Origin: Novosphingobium sp. | Lineage (GTDB): Bacteria; Pseudomonadota; Alphaproteobacteria; Sphingomonadales; Sphingomonadaceae | Direction of reading: 5' to 3' | DNA length: 14,961 nt | Assembly (NCBI GenBank): GCA_027490345.1 | Contig: JAIXYF010000369.1 | Location: 1 to 14,961, forward strand | In this document: one piece after another, positions 7,076 to 12,897 of the stretch | How the letters are laid out: each line of letters starts with the position of its first letter | Numbering within the stretch: position 1 is the stretch's first letter | Program-made: the position numbers and the translations under genes | Notes under the pieces: generated by a model | What the model saw: the letters and a program-made list of their open reading frames with translations, nothing else | Databases searched by the model: none | Told to the model about the DNA's origin: nothing

Positions 7076-7147
7076 CCCAGTGCACCACTTGTTCCCAGTG
7101 CACTACTTGTTCCCAGTGCGCCCCTTGCTCCTAGTGCGCCCCTTGCT
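7076..7147 (+). repeat. Four-copy 18-bp tandem repeat (minisatellite) at the 3' end of the Rrf2 gene
   Basis: Four adjacent 18-bp units on the plus strand begin at 7076, 7094, 7112 and 7130. The first two read CCCAGTGCAyyACTTGTT-like and the last two CCyAGTGCGCCCCTTGCT. On the minus strand each unit encodes (E,Q,G/V,A/V,H,W). The unit at 7130-7147 carries the TAG stop of the Rrf2 gene where the others have TGG. No coding gene other than the Rrf2 tail is supported in 7022-7130. Confidence 0.9.
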
Positions 7148-7574
7148 CCTCGAACGGGGGTTCCAGCGTGATCGGATCGGCCAGCGTGATCCGGTCCAGC
7201 ATCGCGGCCATTTCATCGCGCAGTTGCAGCATCAGGCCGCGCAGGCGGCATTCGGCTTCGGGCAGGCAATTATTGCAGGTTTCATGCGCGTTGCGGCTGG
7301 CGCACGGGGTGAGCGCGAGGCTGCCCCGCGTGAGGCGGATGATATCGCCATAGCGGATATCGACCGGCGGCAGCGCAAGTTCGTAGCCGCCTTCCCGGCC
7401 CCGGTGCGAAATCACAATGCCCTCACGCGCCACTTCAGAGAGGATCACGGTCAGGAACTTGCGCGGAATGTTCTGCGCCTCGGCAATGGTATCCAGCCGC
7501 ACCGGCCCTTGCCCGAATGTATCGGACAAGTGCTGCAGGGCCCGGATCGTGTAGCGCGTCTTTTGCGAAAGCAT
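7131..7574 (-). CDS. Rrf2 family transcriptional regulator with Fe-S-type cysteines
   Basis: This is a 147-residue winged-helix regulator. It begins MLSQKTRYTIRALQHLSD, has a DNA-recognition region IPRKFLTVILSEVAREGIV (36-54) and the wing signature SHRGREGGYELA (56-67). Four cysteines, C91-x8-C100-x2-C103-x5-C109, lie where Rrf2 proteins (IscR, NsrR, RirA) bind an iron-sulfur cluster, so it probably senses iron, redox state or NO. The spacing does not let me choose a subfamily. The family-typical start is at 7574; an in-frame extension to 7703 overlaps the permease gene and is rejected. No Shine-Dalgarno is visible. The natural stop falls inside an 18-bp repeat. It is probably autoregulated and does not lie next to an isc/suf operon in this window. 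Confidence 0.93.
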   Translation of the reverse strand: MLSQKTRYTIRALQHLSDTFGQGPVRLDTIAEAQNIPRKFLTVILSEVAREGIVISHRGREGGYELALPPVDIRYGDIIRLTRGSLALTPCASRNAHETCNNCLPEAECRLRGLMLQLRDEMAAMLDRITLADPITLEPPFEEQGAH

Positions 7575-7577
7575 GGG

Positions 7578-7609
7578 GCCAAAATTGGCAAGGCCCGGCC
7601 GAATGTCAA
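7578..7609 (-). promoter_or_regulatory. Candidate promoter and dyad of the Rrf2 gene
   Basis: A perfect -35 hexamer TTGACA is at 7604-7609 on the minus strand. At a 17-bp spacing the -10 position (7581-7586) reads AATTTT, a poor match. This position is covered by the near-palindrome GCCAAAATTGGC (7578-7589, 10 of 12 bases symmetric), a plausible autoregulatory operator. The ATG at 7574 would be at or near the transcription start. The -35 is clear; the rest is tentative. Confidence 0.35.
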
Positions 7610-7636
7610 CGCCGGTAGTAGAAATAACGGTCGTGG

Positions 7637-8932
7637 CTATTCTGCAACCTCTGCCGCAGGACGCCGGGCATAGAGGCCGAACGCCGCAATCACGCCGTAG
7701 CACAGCGCGGGAAGCACAAGGGCGGTCGTCAGGCTGCCAGTCAGGTCGGCCAGCGCACCGGTCGCGAGCGGCACGACCGCGCCGCCGAAAATCGCGACAT
7801 TGATGATGCCCGAACCATCCGCCGCGCGCGAGCCCAGCCCTTCGCAGGCCAGCGTGAAGATCGTGGGGAACATGACCGAGTTCATCAGGCCAATGGCCAG
7901 CAGACTATAGGCCGCGACCAGGCCCGAGGTGTTGGTGGAGACGGCCAGCAGCGCAATCGCGCCTGCAGCGCAGCCCGCCAGTGTGATCCCCGGATTGGCA
8001 AAGCGCAGCACCGCCGAACCGATAAACCGGCCGATCATCGCGCCGAACCAGTACTTCCAGATCTCGCCGCCCGCGGCTTCCTGATCGATCCCCATCACGG
8101 TGGGGAGCGCGAGATAATTGACGATCACCGAGCCGATGGCGACTTCGGCGCCGACATAGAGAAAAATGCACAGCGCACCGAAGCCGAACCGGGGCCGGGC
8201 CAGCAGCCCCACGCTGGCGCTGAGCGAGCTGGCTTCGTGCTGTTCGCCCTTGAGGCGATTGCGATTGGCCCAGACCACAGCTGCGACGAGCGCGAGGCTG
8301 ACGGCAAGGCCGATATAGGTGTTGACCACGAGCCGGCTCTCGGTGACGCGATAGGCATCGAGCGCGGGGCCGACGAGTTCATCGACTTTCACGTCCTTGA
8401 TCTTGCCGAGAATCACGCTGGCGCCGACGAGCGGGAACAGCACCGTGCCCAGCGAATTGAAGGCTTGGGCAAAGGTCAGGCGGCTGCTGGCCGTCTTGGC
8501 CGGCCCCAGCAGCGAGATCAGCGGGTTCGAGACGACCTGGACGAGCACCACCCCGCTGGCGAGGATGAACAGTGCGAAGAGGAACAGCGCATAGAGCGCA
8601 CTTTGCGATGCGGGGATGAACAGCAGGCAGCCGACCATCATGGTGAGCAGACCCGCCGCCGCGCCGCGCATGTAACCGATGCGCTTGATCAGCAGCGCGC
8701 CGGGAATGCCGATCGCGGCATAGGCGGTGAAGAAGCAGAACTGCACCAGCATGGCCTGGGTGTAGTTGAGCGTGAAGAGGTCTTTCAGTTTGGGGATGAT
8801 CACATCGTTGAGCGAAGTGATGCCGCCAAACAGAAAAAACAGCGCCATGACAAAGAGGCGCAGCTCGGGCGCGTCGATGTGAGCGTTCACATTGTCGGTT
8901 GAAGCAGCAGCGGCATTCGGGGCCATGGCCAT
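7637..8932 (-). CDS. FHS-family sugar MFS transporter (FucP/GluP-like)
   Basis: This is a 431-residue inner-membrane permease of the major facilitator superfamily with about 12 hydrophobic segments. A cytosolic N-terminus precedes the first helix (LFVMALFFLFGGITSLNDVIIPKLK), which matches the fucose:H+ symporter / glucose-galactose transporter subfamily, as does the central SSRLTFAQAFNSLGTVLFPLVG block. It likely imports a hexose or related sugar by proton symport; the exact sugar is unknown. In Sphingomonadales such permeases often accompany glycan-utilisation genes, but none is adjacent here. The start at 8932 is supported by GGGGAG at 8943-8948, 10 nt upstream; the second Met (8926) would be 16 nt away. 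The 3' end is 62 bp before the Rrf2 start, and a shared transcript is uncertain. Confidence 0.92.
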   Translation of the reverse strand: MAMAPNAAAASTDNVNAHIDAPELRLFVMALFFLFGGITSLNDVIIPKLKDLFTLNYTQAMLVQFCFFTAYAAIGIPGALLIKRIGYMRGAAAGLLTMMVGCLLFIPASQSALYALFLFALFILASGVVLVQVVSNPLISLLGPAKTASSRLTFAQAFNSLGTVLFPLVGASVILGKIKDVKVDELVGPALDAYRVTESRLVVNTYIGLAVSLALVAAVVWANRNRLKGEQHEASSLSASVGLLARPRFGFGALCIFLYVGAEVAIGSVIVNYLALPTVMGIDQEAAGGEIWKYWFGAMIGRFIGSAVLRFANPGITLAGCAAGAIALLAVSTNTSGLVAAYSLLAIGLMNSVMFPTIFTLACEGLGSRAADGSGIINVAIFGGAVVPLATGALADLTGSLTTALVLPALCYGVIAAFGLYARRPAAEVAE

Positions 8933-8950
8933 GGCGTTATCTCTCCCCTG

Positions 8951-8969
8951 AACCGGTCACCCCCCGGTT
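8951..8969. promoter_or_regulatory. Operator-like dyad in the sugar permease leader
   Basis: AACCGG-N7-CCGGTT is a perfect 6-bp inverted repeat placed 2 bp before the permease ribosome binding site region and 18 bp before the start codon. It could bind a LacI- or GntR-type sugar repressor or form a small hairpin in the leader. No regulator gene is beside it, so the call is tentative. Upstream, ATACGTAT (9027-9034) and TATGC-GGT-GCATA (9017-9029) are further small palindromes. Confidence 0.35.
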
Positions 8970-9060
8970 TCTCATACGCCCTGTTGTGCCAAGGCGCGCG
9001 GGAAAGTCCACCGGCATATGCGGTGCATACGTATCGCCATCGTGGAGAAGTGCTGGTTCG

Positions 9061-9124
9061 GGCGGCAAAAACCGCCGCGCCAACCCGCCTGTGGCGGGCA
9101 GCTCCCCGAGCCGGGCTCGGGGAG
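9061..9124 (-). terminator. Cluster of three hairpins downstream of the cytochrome c gene
   Basis: Read in the direction of the cytochrome gene there are three successive stem-loops. The first is a near-complete palindrome at 9102-9124 (arms CTCCCCGAGCC and GGCTCGGGGAG, essentially no loop), 13 nt after the stop codon. The second is CCCGCC-3-GGCGGG at 9084-9098, and the third is GGCGG...CCGCC at 9061-9076 with a TTTTT run in its loop. They form a likely terminator or transcript-end stabiliser, though none has a U-tract directly after the stem. The rest of 8933-9137 holds only the permease leader. Confidence 0.55.
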
Positions 9125-9137
9125 GGAAAGGCAGGGC

Positions 9138-9569
9138 TTACTTCGCGGCCTGCTTGAGATAGGCGATGAGATCGGCGCGTTCCTGCGCGTTCGACAGACC
9201 GGCAAAGCCCATGCGCGTGCCGGGCACATACTTCATCGGCGCAGTGAGGAACGCGTTGAGCGTATCCGGCCCCCATACGACAGCCTTGGCCTTCATCGCG
9301 CCCGAATAGCCGAAATTGGCAGCCGTACCGGCCTTGCGGCCCATGATGCCCTTGAGGCTGGGCCCCATGCGCACCGCGCCGGTGTTGAGATCATGGCAGG
9401 CCACGCAGCGGGCATAGACCGTTTTTCCACGCCCGGCATCGCCAGCAGCCGGGCCAGCAGCCGGGCCAGCGGCCGGACCGGCAGCCTGCGCCGCCCCTGC
9501 CGCCGAAAGCGCGGCCAGCGTTGCGGCGCCAAGCGCGATGAAACCGAGACCTGCCTTCGAAAACTTCAT
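9138..9569 (-). CDS. Class I cytochrome c (c2 / mitochondrial-like)
   Basis: This is a 143-residue periplasmic electron carrier. A Sec signal peptide (KAGLGFIALGAATLAALSAAGAAQA, cut near residue 29) is followed by a low-complexity AAGP linker and one haem site, C55-V-A-C58-H59. The sixth haem ligand is M120 in the YVPGTRMGFAGL segment, and the end ERADLIAYLKQ matches mitochondrial cytochrome c and bacterial c2. It probably shuttles electrons between the bc1 complex and a terminal oxidase or peroxidase. The start has AAGGGGAG a few nt upstream. The linker is encoded by three 12-bp repeats (9441-9476). It follows the MarR gene on the same strand after a 112-bp gap that contains a triple repeat, so control by that regulator is possible but unproven. 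Confidence 0.96.
   Translation of the reverse strand: MKFSKAGLGFIALGAATLAALSAAGAAQAAGPAAGPAAGPAAGDAGRGKTVYARCVACHDLNTGAVRMGPSLKGIMGRKAGTAANFGYSGAMKAKAVVWGPDTLNAFLTAPMKYVPGTRMGFAGLSNAQERADLIAYLKQAAK
9441..9476. repeat. Three 12-bp tandem repeats coding the cytochrome c linker
   Basis: GCCAGCAGCCGG occurs twice exactly and once with a single change (GCCAGCGGCCGG). On the coding strand each unit gives Pro-Ala-Ala-Gly, so copy changes keep frame and alter only the length of the spacer between signal peptide and haem domain. Confidence 0.85.
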
Positions 9570-9637
9570 GAGTAACTCCCCTTTTTGACCACCTGCTTGT
9601 GCAGAAGCCAGCCTGTATCCGAGCTTAATGCGCCGTT

Positions 9638-9679
9638 GTGCTGCCTGAAAGGTGCTGCCTGAAAGGTGCTGCCTGAAAG
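9638..9679. repeat. Three exact 14-bp direct repeats upstream of the cytochrome c gene
   Basis: GTGCTGCCTGAAAG is repeated three times without a gap or mismatch (9638-9651, 9652-9665, 9666-9679), ending 2 bp from the MarR stop codon and 69-110 bp upstream of the cytochrome start. The unit length is not a multiple of three and lies between genes, so it is noncoding. It may be a slippage product or an array of regulator sites. Confidence 0.9.
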
Positions 9680-9681
9680 GT

Positions 9682-10161
9682 TTAGGCCCTGCCCGGCGCG
9701 CAAAGATAAACCTTGACGATGAGCCGGTAGAGCTCGCGGCGCTCCTCGGGCGAGAGCGGACTGAGCAGTTCGGCCTCGTCGGTAAAGATGATGTCGCGCG
9801 CCGCGGTCAGCGTGGCGGTGCCGGTTTCCGTGATCCACAGCCCCCCTGCCCGCCGGTCCAGCTTCGAGGGTTCGGACACGAGGTGGCCATTGAGCGTGAG
9901 CTGGCGCACGAACTGGTGCACCGTGGGCCGTTCGATCTTGAAAAACCGCGAAAGATCAGACTGCTTGACGCCGGGGTTGGCATTGACCAACCAGAGGATC
10001 GCCACTTGCTTGGGCGTGACCTTGAAGGTTTCCAGCTGCCGTTCCAGGCGCGAGAGCAGCAGCGAATTCATCGTGCCGACATGAATACCCAGCACCAGAT
10101 CGAGCCCGTCGAGATCGAGTTCGGGCGTTACGGCCTGGCGGGTCATGGTATCGATCGACAA
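9682..10161 (-). CDS. MarR family transcriptional regulator
   Basis: This is a 159-residue winged-helix repressor/activator. Helices for dimer formation flank a DNA-binding core: KQVAILWLVNANPGVKQSDLSRFFKIERPTVHQFVRQLTLNGHL (about 51-94), with a wing carrying the family-typical D102-R-R (KLDRRAGGLWIT). The ligand is unknown; MarR proteins commonly sense phenolics or oxidants. I chose the TTG start at 10161 because GAAAGG (10169-10174) sits exactly 7 nt upstream, whereas the ATG at 10146 would be 22 nt from that site and has no other; the ATG form is 154 residues. Neighbours are cytochrome c downstream on the same strand and ahpF upstream, separated by a strong hairpin. Redox-related control is a guess from context. 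Confidence 0.93.
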   Translation of the reverse strand: MSIDTMTRQAVTPELDLDGLDLVLGIHVGTMNSLLLSRLERQLETFKVTPKQVAILWLVNANPGVKQSDLSRFFKIERPTVHQFVRQLTLNGHLVSEPSKLDRRAGGLWITETGTATLTAARDIIFTDEAELLSPLSPEERRELYRLIVKVYLCAPGRA

Positions 10162-10234
10162 AGGCGGGCCTTTCTACGGCATAACTGCGCGCGCACTCTT
10201 AAGGTGGGCGTGGTCAGGACGCAAAACTTTTGTC

Positions 10235-10294
10235 GCAGCGCGGCGAAGAGCCGCTGCCAGCCCCCCCTCTCGCACGCGGAAAGAGGGGGGGCTG
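10235..10294 (-). terminator. Strong hairpins after ahpF
   Basis: A perfect 13-bp inverted repeat (CAGCCCCCCCTCT / AGAGGGGGGGCTG, 11-nt loop, 10258-10294) begins 10 nt after the ahpF stop. A second stem (GCAGC..GGC pairing with GCCGCTGC, 2-nt bulge, 10235-10257) follows. They probably end or stabilise the ahpF transcript and insulate the MarR gene; no U-tract follows either stem. Confidence 0.6.
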
Positions 10295-10303
10295 CAGTCT
10301 CGA

Positions 10304-11860
10304 TCAATGACGGATCAGGTAGTCGAAAGCGGAAAGCGCCGCCTTGGAGCCCTCCCCCATTGCGATGACGATCTGCTTGAAGGGCACGGTCGTCACGTCA
10401 CCGGCGGCAAACACGCCGGGCAGGCTCGTCGCCAGATGACTGTCGATCTCGATCTCGCCGCGGTTCGTCATGGCGAGCGCGCCGCCCAGCCATTCGGTGT
10501 TGGGCACGAGGCCGATCTGCACGAAGATGCCTTCCAGCGCGATGGTGTGCAGTTCATCCGCCGTGCGATCCCGGTAGACGAGGCCGGTCACTTTCCCGCC
10601 ATCGCCGGTGACTTCGGTGGTGAGTGCCGAGGTGATGATCGTCACGTTGGGCAGGCTGCGCAGCTTGGTCTGCAACACCGCATCGGCGCGCAGCTCCCTG
10701 TCAAATTCGATCAGCGTGACATGAGCGACGATCCCGGCCAGATCGATGGCCGCCTCCACGCCGGAGTTGCCCCCGCCGATCACCGCGGTGCGCTTGCCCT
10801 TGTAAAGCGGTCCATCGCAGTGCGGGCAATAGGCGACACCCTTGTTGCGGTACTCATCTTCGCCGGGAACGCCCATCTGCCGCCAGCGCGCGCCAGTGGA
10901 GAGGATCACCGTCTTGGCGCGCAGGGAAGCGCCGCTTTCCAGCTCAATCGTGGCGAGGCCATCGCCATTGGCCGCCTTCAGGCCGACCGCCTTCTGCAGG
11001 CTCATCACGTCGACATCGTAGTCCTTCACGTGTTGCTCCAGCTGCGCGACAAGGCGCGGGCCTTCGGTGTGCTGGACCGAGATGAAGTTTTCGATGCCCA
11101 TGGTATCGAGCACCTGGCCGCCAAAGCGTTCGGTGACGACGCCGGTGCGGATGCCCTTGCGCGCGGCATAGATCGCCGCAGCCGCGCCGGCCGGCCCGCC
11201 GCCCACGATCAGCACGTCAAACGGCTCCTTGGCGGCGATCTTCTCCGCCGCACGGGCCACCGCGCCGGTATCGAGCTTCGCTGCGATCTGCGCCAGATCC
11301 ATGCGGCCCTGCCCGAACGGCTCGCCATTGAGGAACACTTGCGGCACGGCCATGATCTTGCGCCGCTCGACCTCGTCCTGAAACAGCGCGCCATCGATGG
11401 CAACGTGCGTGACCTGCGGGTTGAGCGCCGCCATGATATTGAGCGCCTGCACCACATCCGGGCAATTCTGGCAGGTGAGCGAGAAGAACGTCTCGAAGTG
11501 CAGCGGCCCATCGAGGGTGCGCACGCTCTCCAGCAGATCGGCCTCTTCCTTGGGCGGGTGCCCGCCAACGTGAAGCAGCGCGAGGATCAGCGAAGTGAAC
11601 TCGTGGCCCAGCGGCAGGCCCGCAAAGCGCACGCGCGGCTCTTCCCCTGCCCGGCCAATGGCAAAGCTGGGGCGGCGCGGGTCCGTGCCATCGAAGCGGG
11701 CGGCAACCTTGTCCGAAAGGACCGTGATCTCCTCGACAAGGCTGCGGGTATCCGCGCTTCTGGCATCATCGCCAAGGCTGGCGACGAGCTCGATCGGATG
11801 GCGCAGATTGCCAAGATAGGTCTTGAGCTGGGCAGTGGTGGCGGCATCGAGCAGCGGCAT
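10304..11860 (-). CDS. ahpF: Alkyl hydroperoxide reductase subunit F
   Basis: AhpF is the FAD-containing NADH:peroxiredoxin reductase that recycles AhpC. The protein is 518 residues, close to the family's about 520. The N-terminal tandem thioredoxin-like domain carries the redox pair C130-Q-N-C133. The flavoprotein half begins near 214 with the FAD-binding motif G220-G-G-P-A-G, then the active disulfide C345-P-H-C348, the NAD-binding motif G362-G-G-N-S-G, and a C-terminal FAD motif (GVFAAGDVT). All catalytic residues are present. The start at 11860 has AGGA 10 nt upstream; the longer open frame toward ahpC is untranslated hairpin DNA. It lies 187 bp downstream of ahpC on the same strand. Confidence 0.98.
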   Translation of the reverse strand: MPLLDAATTAQLKTYLGNLRHPIELVASLGDDARSADTRSLVEEITVLSDKVAARFDGTDPRRPSFAIGRAGEEPRVRFAGLPLGHEFTSLILALLHVGGHPPKEEADLLESVRTLDGPLHFETFFSLTCQNCPDVVQALNIMAALNPQVTHVAIDGALFQDEVERRKIMAVPQVFLNGEPFGQGRMDLAQIAAKLDTGAVARAAEKIAAKEPFDVLIVGGGPAGAAAAIYAARKGIRTGVVTERFGGQVLDTMGIENFISVQHTEGPRLVAQLEQHVKDYDVDVMSLQKAVGLKAANGDGLATIELESGASLRAKTVILSTGARWRQMGVPGEDEYRNKGVAYCPHCDGPLYKGKRTAVIGGGNSGVEAAIDLAGIVAHVTLIEFDRELRADAVLQTKLRSLPNVTIITSALTTEVTGDGGKVTGLVYRDRTADELHTIALEGIFVQIGLVPNTEWLGGALAMTNRGEIEIDSHLATSLPGVFAAGDVTTVPFKQIVIAMGEGSKAALSAFDYLIRH

Positions 11861-11958
11861 GGCACGGGTTCCTGAAGGGAGGACGCAAGACGGGGTTCGC
11901 GCGAGCAAGAGCAGCGCGGGCTGACGGAATATGGGTGCTTGGGTGCGGGAAAGAAAGT

Positions 11959-12032
11959 GCCGGGCGGCGGGTCTGTAGGGGGGAGAACGCCGCCCGGCGG
12001 GTCCACTGCCCGGGCTGGTTACCGGGCAGTGG
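11959..12032 (-). terminator. Two perfect hairpins between ahpC and ahpF
   Basis: After the ahpC stop the transcript meets CCACTGCCCGG-8-CCGGGCAGTGG (12003-12032, 11-bp stem) and then GCCGGGCGGCG-18-CGCCGCCCGGC (11959-11998, 11-bp stem), followed by ACTTTCTTTCCC. Both are perfect. They most likely act as a partial terminator or a 3'-end stabiliser that leaves much more ahpC than ahpF mRNA, as the two proteins are needed in unequal amounts. The other bases of 11861-12047 contain the ahpF leader only. Confidence 0.65.
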
Positions 12033-12047
12033 CGATAGGCACAGTGA

Positions 12048-12611
12048 TCAGATCTTGCCGACGAGGTCGATCGAAGGAGCAAGCGTCTCGCCGCCTTCTT
12101 CCCACTTGGCCGGGCACACCTGGCCGGGATGCTCGCGCCAGTACTTGGCAGCCTTGATCTTGCGCACGAGCTCGGCAGCGTTGCGGCCCACGCCCTCGGG
12201 CGTGATTTCGATCAGCTGGATGATCCCGTCCGGATCGACCACGAAGGTGCCGCGATCAGCCAGGCCGACGCCAGGGCGCAGGTTGTCGAACGCGTTGGTC
12301 AGCGTGTGGTTCTGATCGCCCACGAGGTAGTAGGTGATCTTGCCGATGGCCGGCGAGCTGTCTGCCCAGGCCTTGTGGCTGAAATGCGTGTCGGTCGAAA
12401 CGCCGAACACTTCGACGCCCATGCCCTGCAGCTCGGCATAGTTGTCCTGCAGGTCTTCCAGCTCGGTCGGGCACACGAAGGTGAAGTCGGCCGGGTAGAA
12501 GAAGAACACCGCCCACTTGCCGGCGATATCGGCATTGGTGATGTCGACGAACTTGCCTTCCTTGTAGGCGGTGTTGGCGAAGGGCTTGATCGGGGTGCTG
12601 ATCAGGGACAT
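12048..12611 (-). CDS. ahpC: Alkyl hydroperoxide reductase subunit C (peroxiredoxin)
   Basis: AhpC is a typical 2-Cys peroxiredoxin that reduces hydrogen peroxide, organic peroxides and peroxynitrite, and is recycled by AhpF. At 187 residues it matches the enterobacterial length exactly. The peroxidatic cysteine is C47 in DFTFVCPTE, the resolving cysteine C166 in GQVCPAKW, and the GVSTDTHFSHKAW block is intact. The chosen ATG at 12611 has AAGGAAG 10 nt upstream and gives the family start MSLISTPIKPF; upstream in-frame extension is noncoding. It is the first gene of the ahpC-ahpF unit and diverges from the H-NOX gene across 286 bp with several dyads. Confidence 0.98.
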   Translation of the reverse strand: MSLISTPIKPFANTAYKEGKFVDITNADIAGKWAVFFFYPADFTFVCPTELEDLQDNYAELQGMGVEVFGVSTDTHFSHKAWADSSPAIGKITYYLVGDQNHTLTNAFDNLRPGVGLADRGTFVVDPDGIIQLIEITPEGVGRNAAELVRKIKAAKYWREHPGQVCPAKWEEGGETLAPSIDLVGKI

Positions 12612-12685
12612 CGGCTTTTCGCTTCCTTGAAATACGCGGACCGGGATGATCCGCCTGAATGGCATGCCGGAATGGCAAGGGTGAT

Positions 12686-12712
12686 TTAGCGCGGTTCGTT
12701 GCACGGCGCTAA
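12686..12712. promoter_or_regulatory. 27-bp dyad in the ahpC upstream region
   Basis: TTAGCGC-N13-GCGCTAA is a perfect 7-bp inverted repeat, 75-101 bp before ahpC. A third TTAGCGC copy lies at 12785-12791 nearer the H-NOX gene. On the minus strand TTAGCG and CTAAAT inside the dyad are 17 bp apart and could be weak -35/-10 elements. An operator for a peroxide- or NO-responsive regulator is the inferred role; it does not fit the OxyR ATAG-N7-CTAT pattern. Confidence 0.4.
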
Positions 12713-12714
12713 TG

Positions 12715-12752
12715 ATCAATCCTGACCTCATTGATTGAGTGGATCGATCAAT
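12715..12752. promoter_or_regulatory. Three alternating ATCAAT/ATTGAT half-sites
   Basis: ATCAAT (12715-12720), ATTGAT (12730-12735) and ATCAAT (12747-12752) form two overlapping dyads with 9- and 11-bp spacers in the middle of the divergent ahpC/H-NOX region. They stand out as AT-rich in GC-rich DNA. They could be a regulator binding array and may include promoter elements for either direction. Confidence 0.35.
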
Positions 12753-12780
12753 CGCGCCCGCCGCTTGCCGCAGGCGCGAT
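12751..12780. repeat. 8-bp inverted repeat upstream of the H-NOX gene
   Basis: ATCGCGCC-N14-GGCGCGAT is a perfect inverted repeat that overlaps the last ATCAAT half-site. It could be a third operator or a leader hairpin of the plus-strand transcript. Confidence 0.35.
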
Positions 12781-12858
12781 ATGGTTAGCGCCGCCTCACA
12801 ATACCATAGGCAATGCGCCCGATGCGCGGTTTCACCCGCTGGGCAGGGGCTGGCTGGC

Positions 12859-12880
12859 AAGGAGGCCGCCGATGATCTAG
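12859..12880 (+). promoter_or_regulatory. Two-codon mini-ORF with consensus ribosome binding site before the H-NOX gene
   Basis: AAGGAGG (12859-12865), a full consensus Shine-Dalgarno, is followed after 6 nt by ATG ATC TAG (12872-12880). The H-NOX ATG lies 17 nt after that stop, in another frame, and has no good Shine-Dalgarno of its own. Translation may begin at the mini-ORF and reinitiate at the H-NOX gene. Confidence 0.4.
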
Positions 12881-12897
12881 CGAAAAGTATCCCGACA

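Noticed and set aside
7575..7703. Extended N-terminus for the Rrf2 regulator
   Set aside because: The extra 43 residues do not match the family, cross a TTGACA promoter element and overlap the permease gene.
10145..11875. Plus-strand open frame of 576 codons opposite ahpF
   Set aside because: Antisense to an intact ahpF with every catalytic motif; the composition is that of a shadow frame.
11861..12082. Extended N-terminus for AhpF reaching into ahpC
   Set aside because: The added frame crosses two perfect hairpins and lacks AhpF similarity; the ATG at 11860 has a ribosome site and gives the normal length.
12612..12897. OxyR site upstream of ahpC
   Set aside because: No ATAG-N7-CTAT arrangement was seen; the dyads present have other sequences and spacings.
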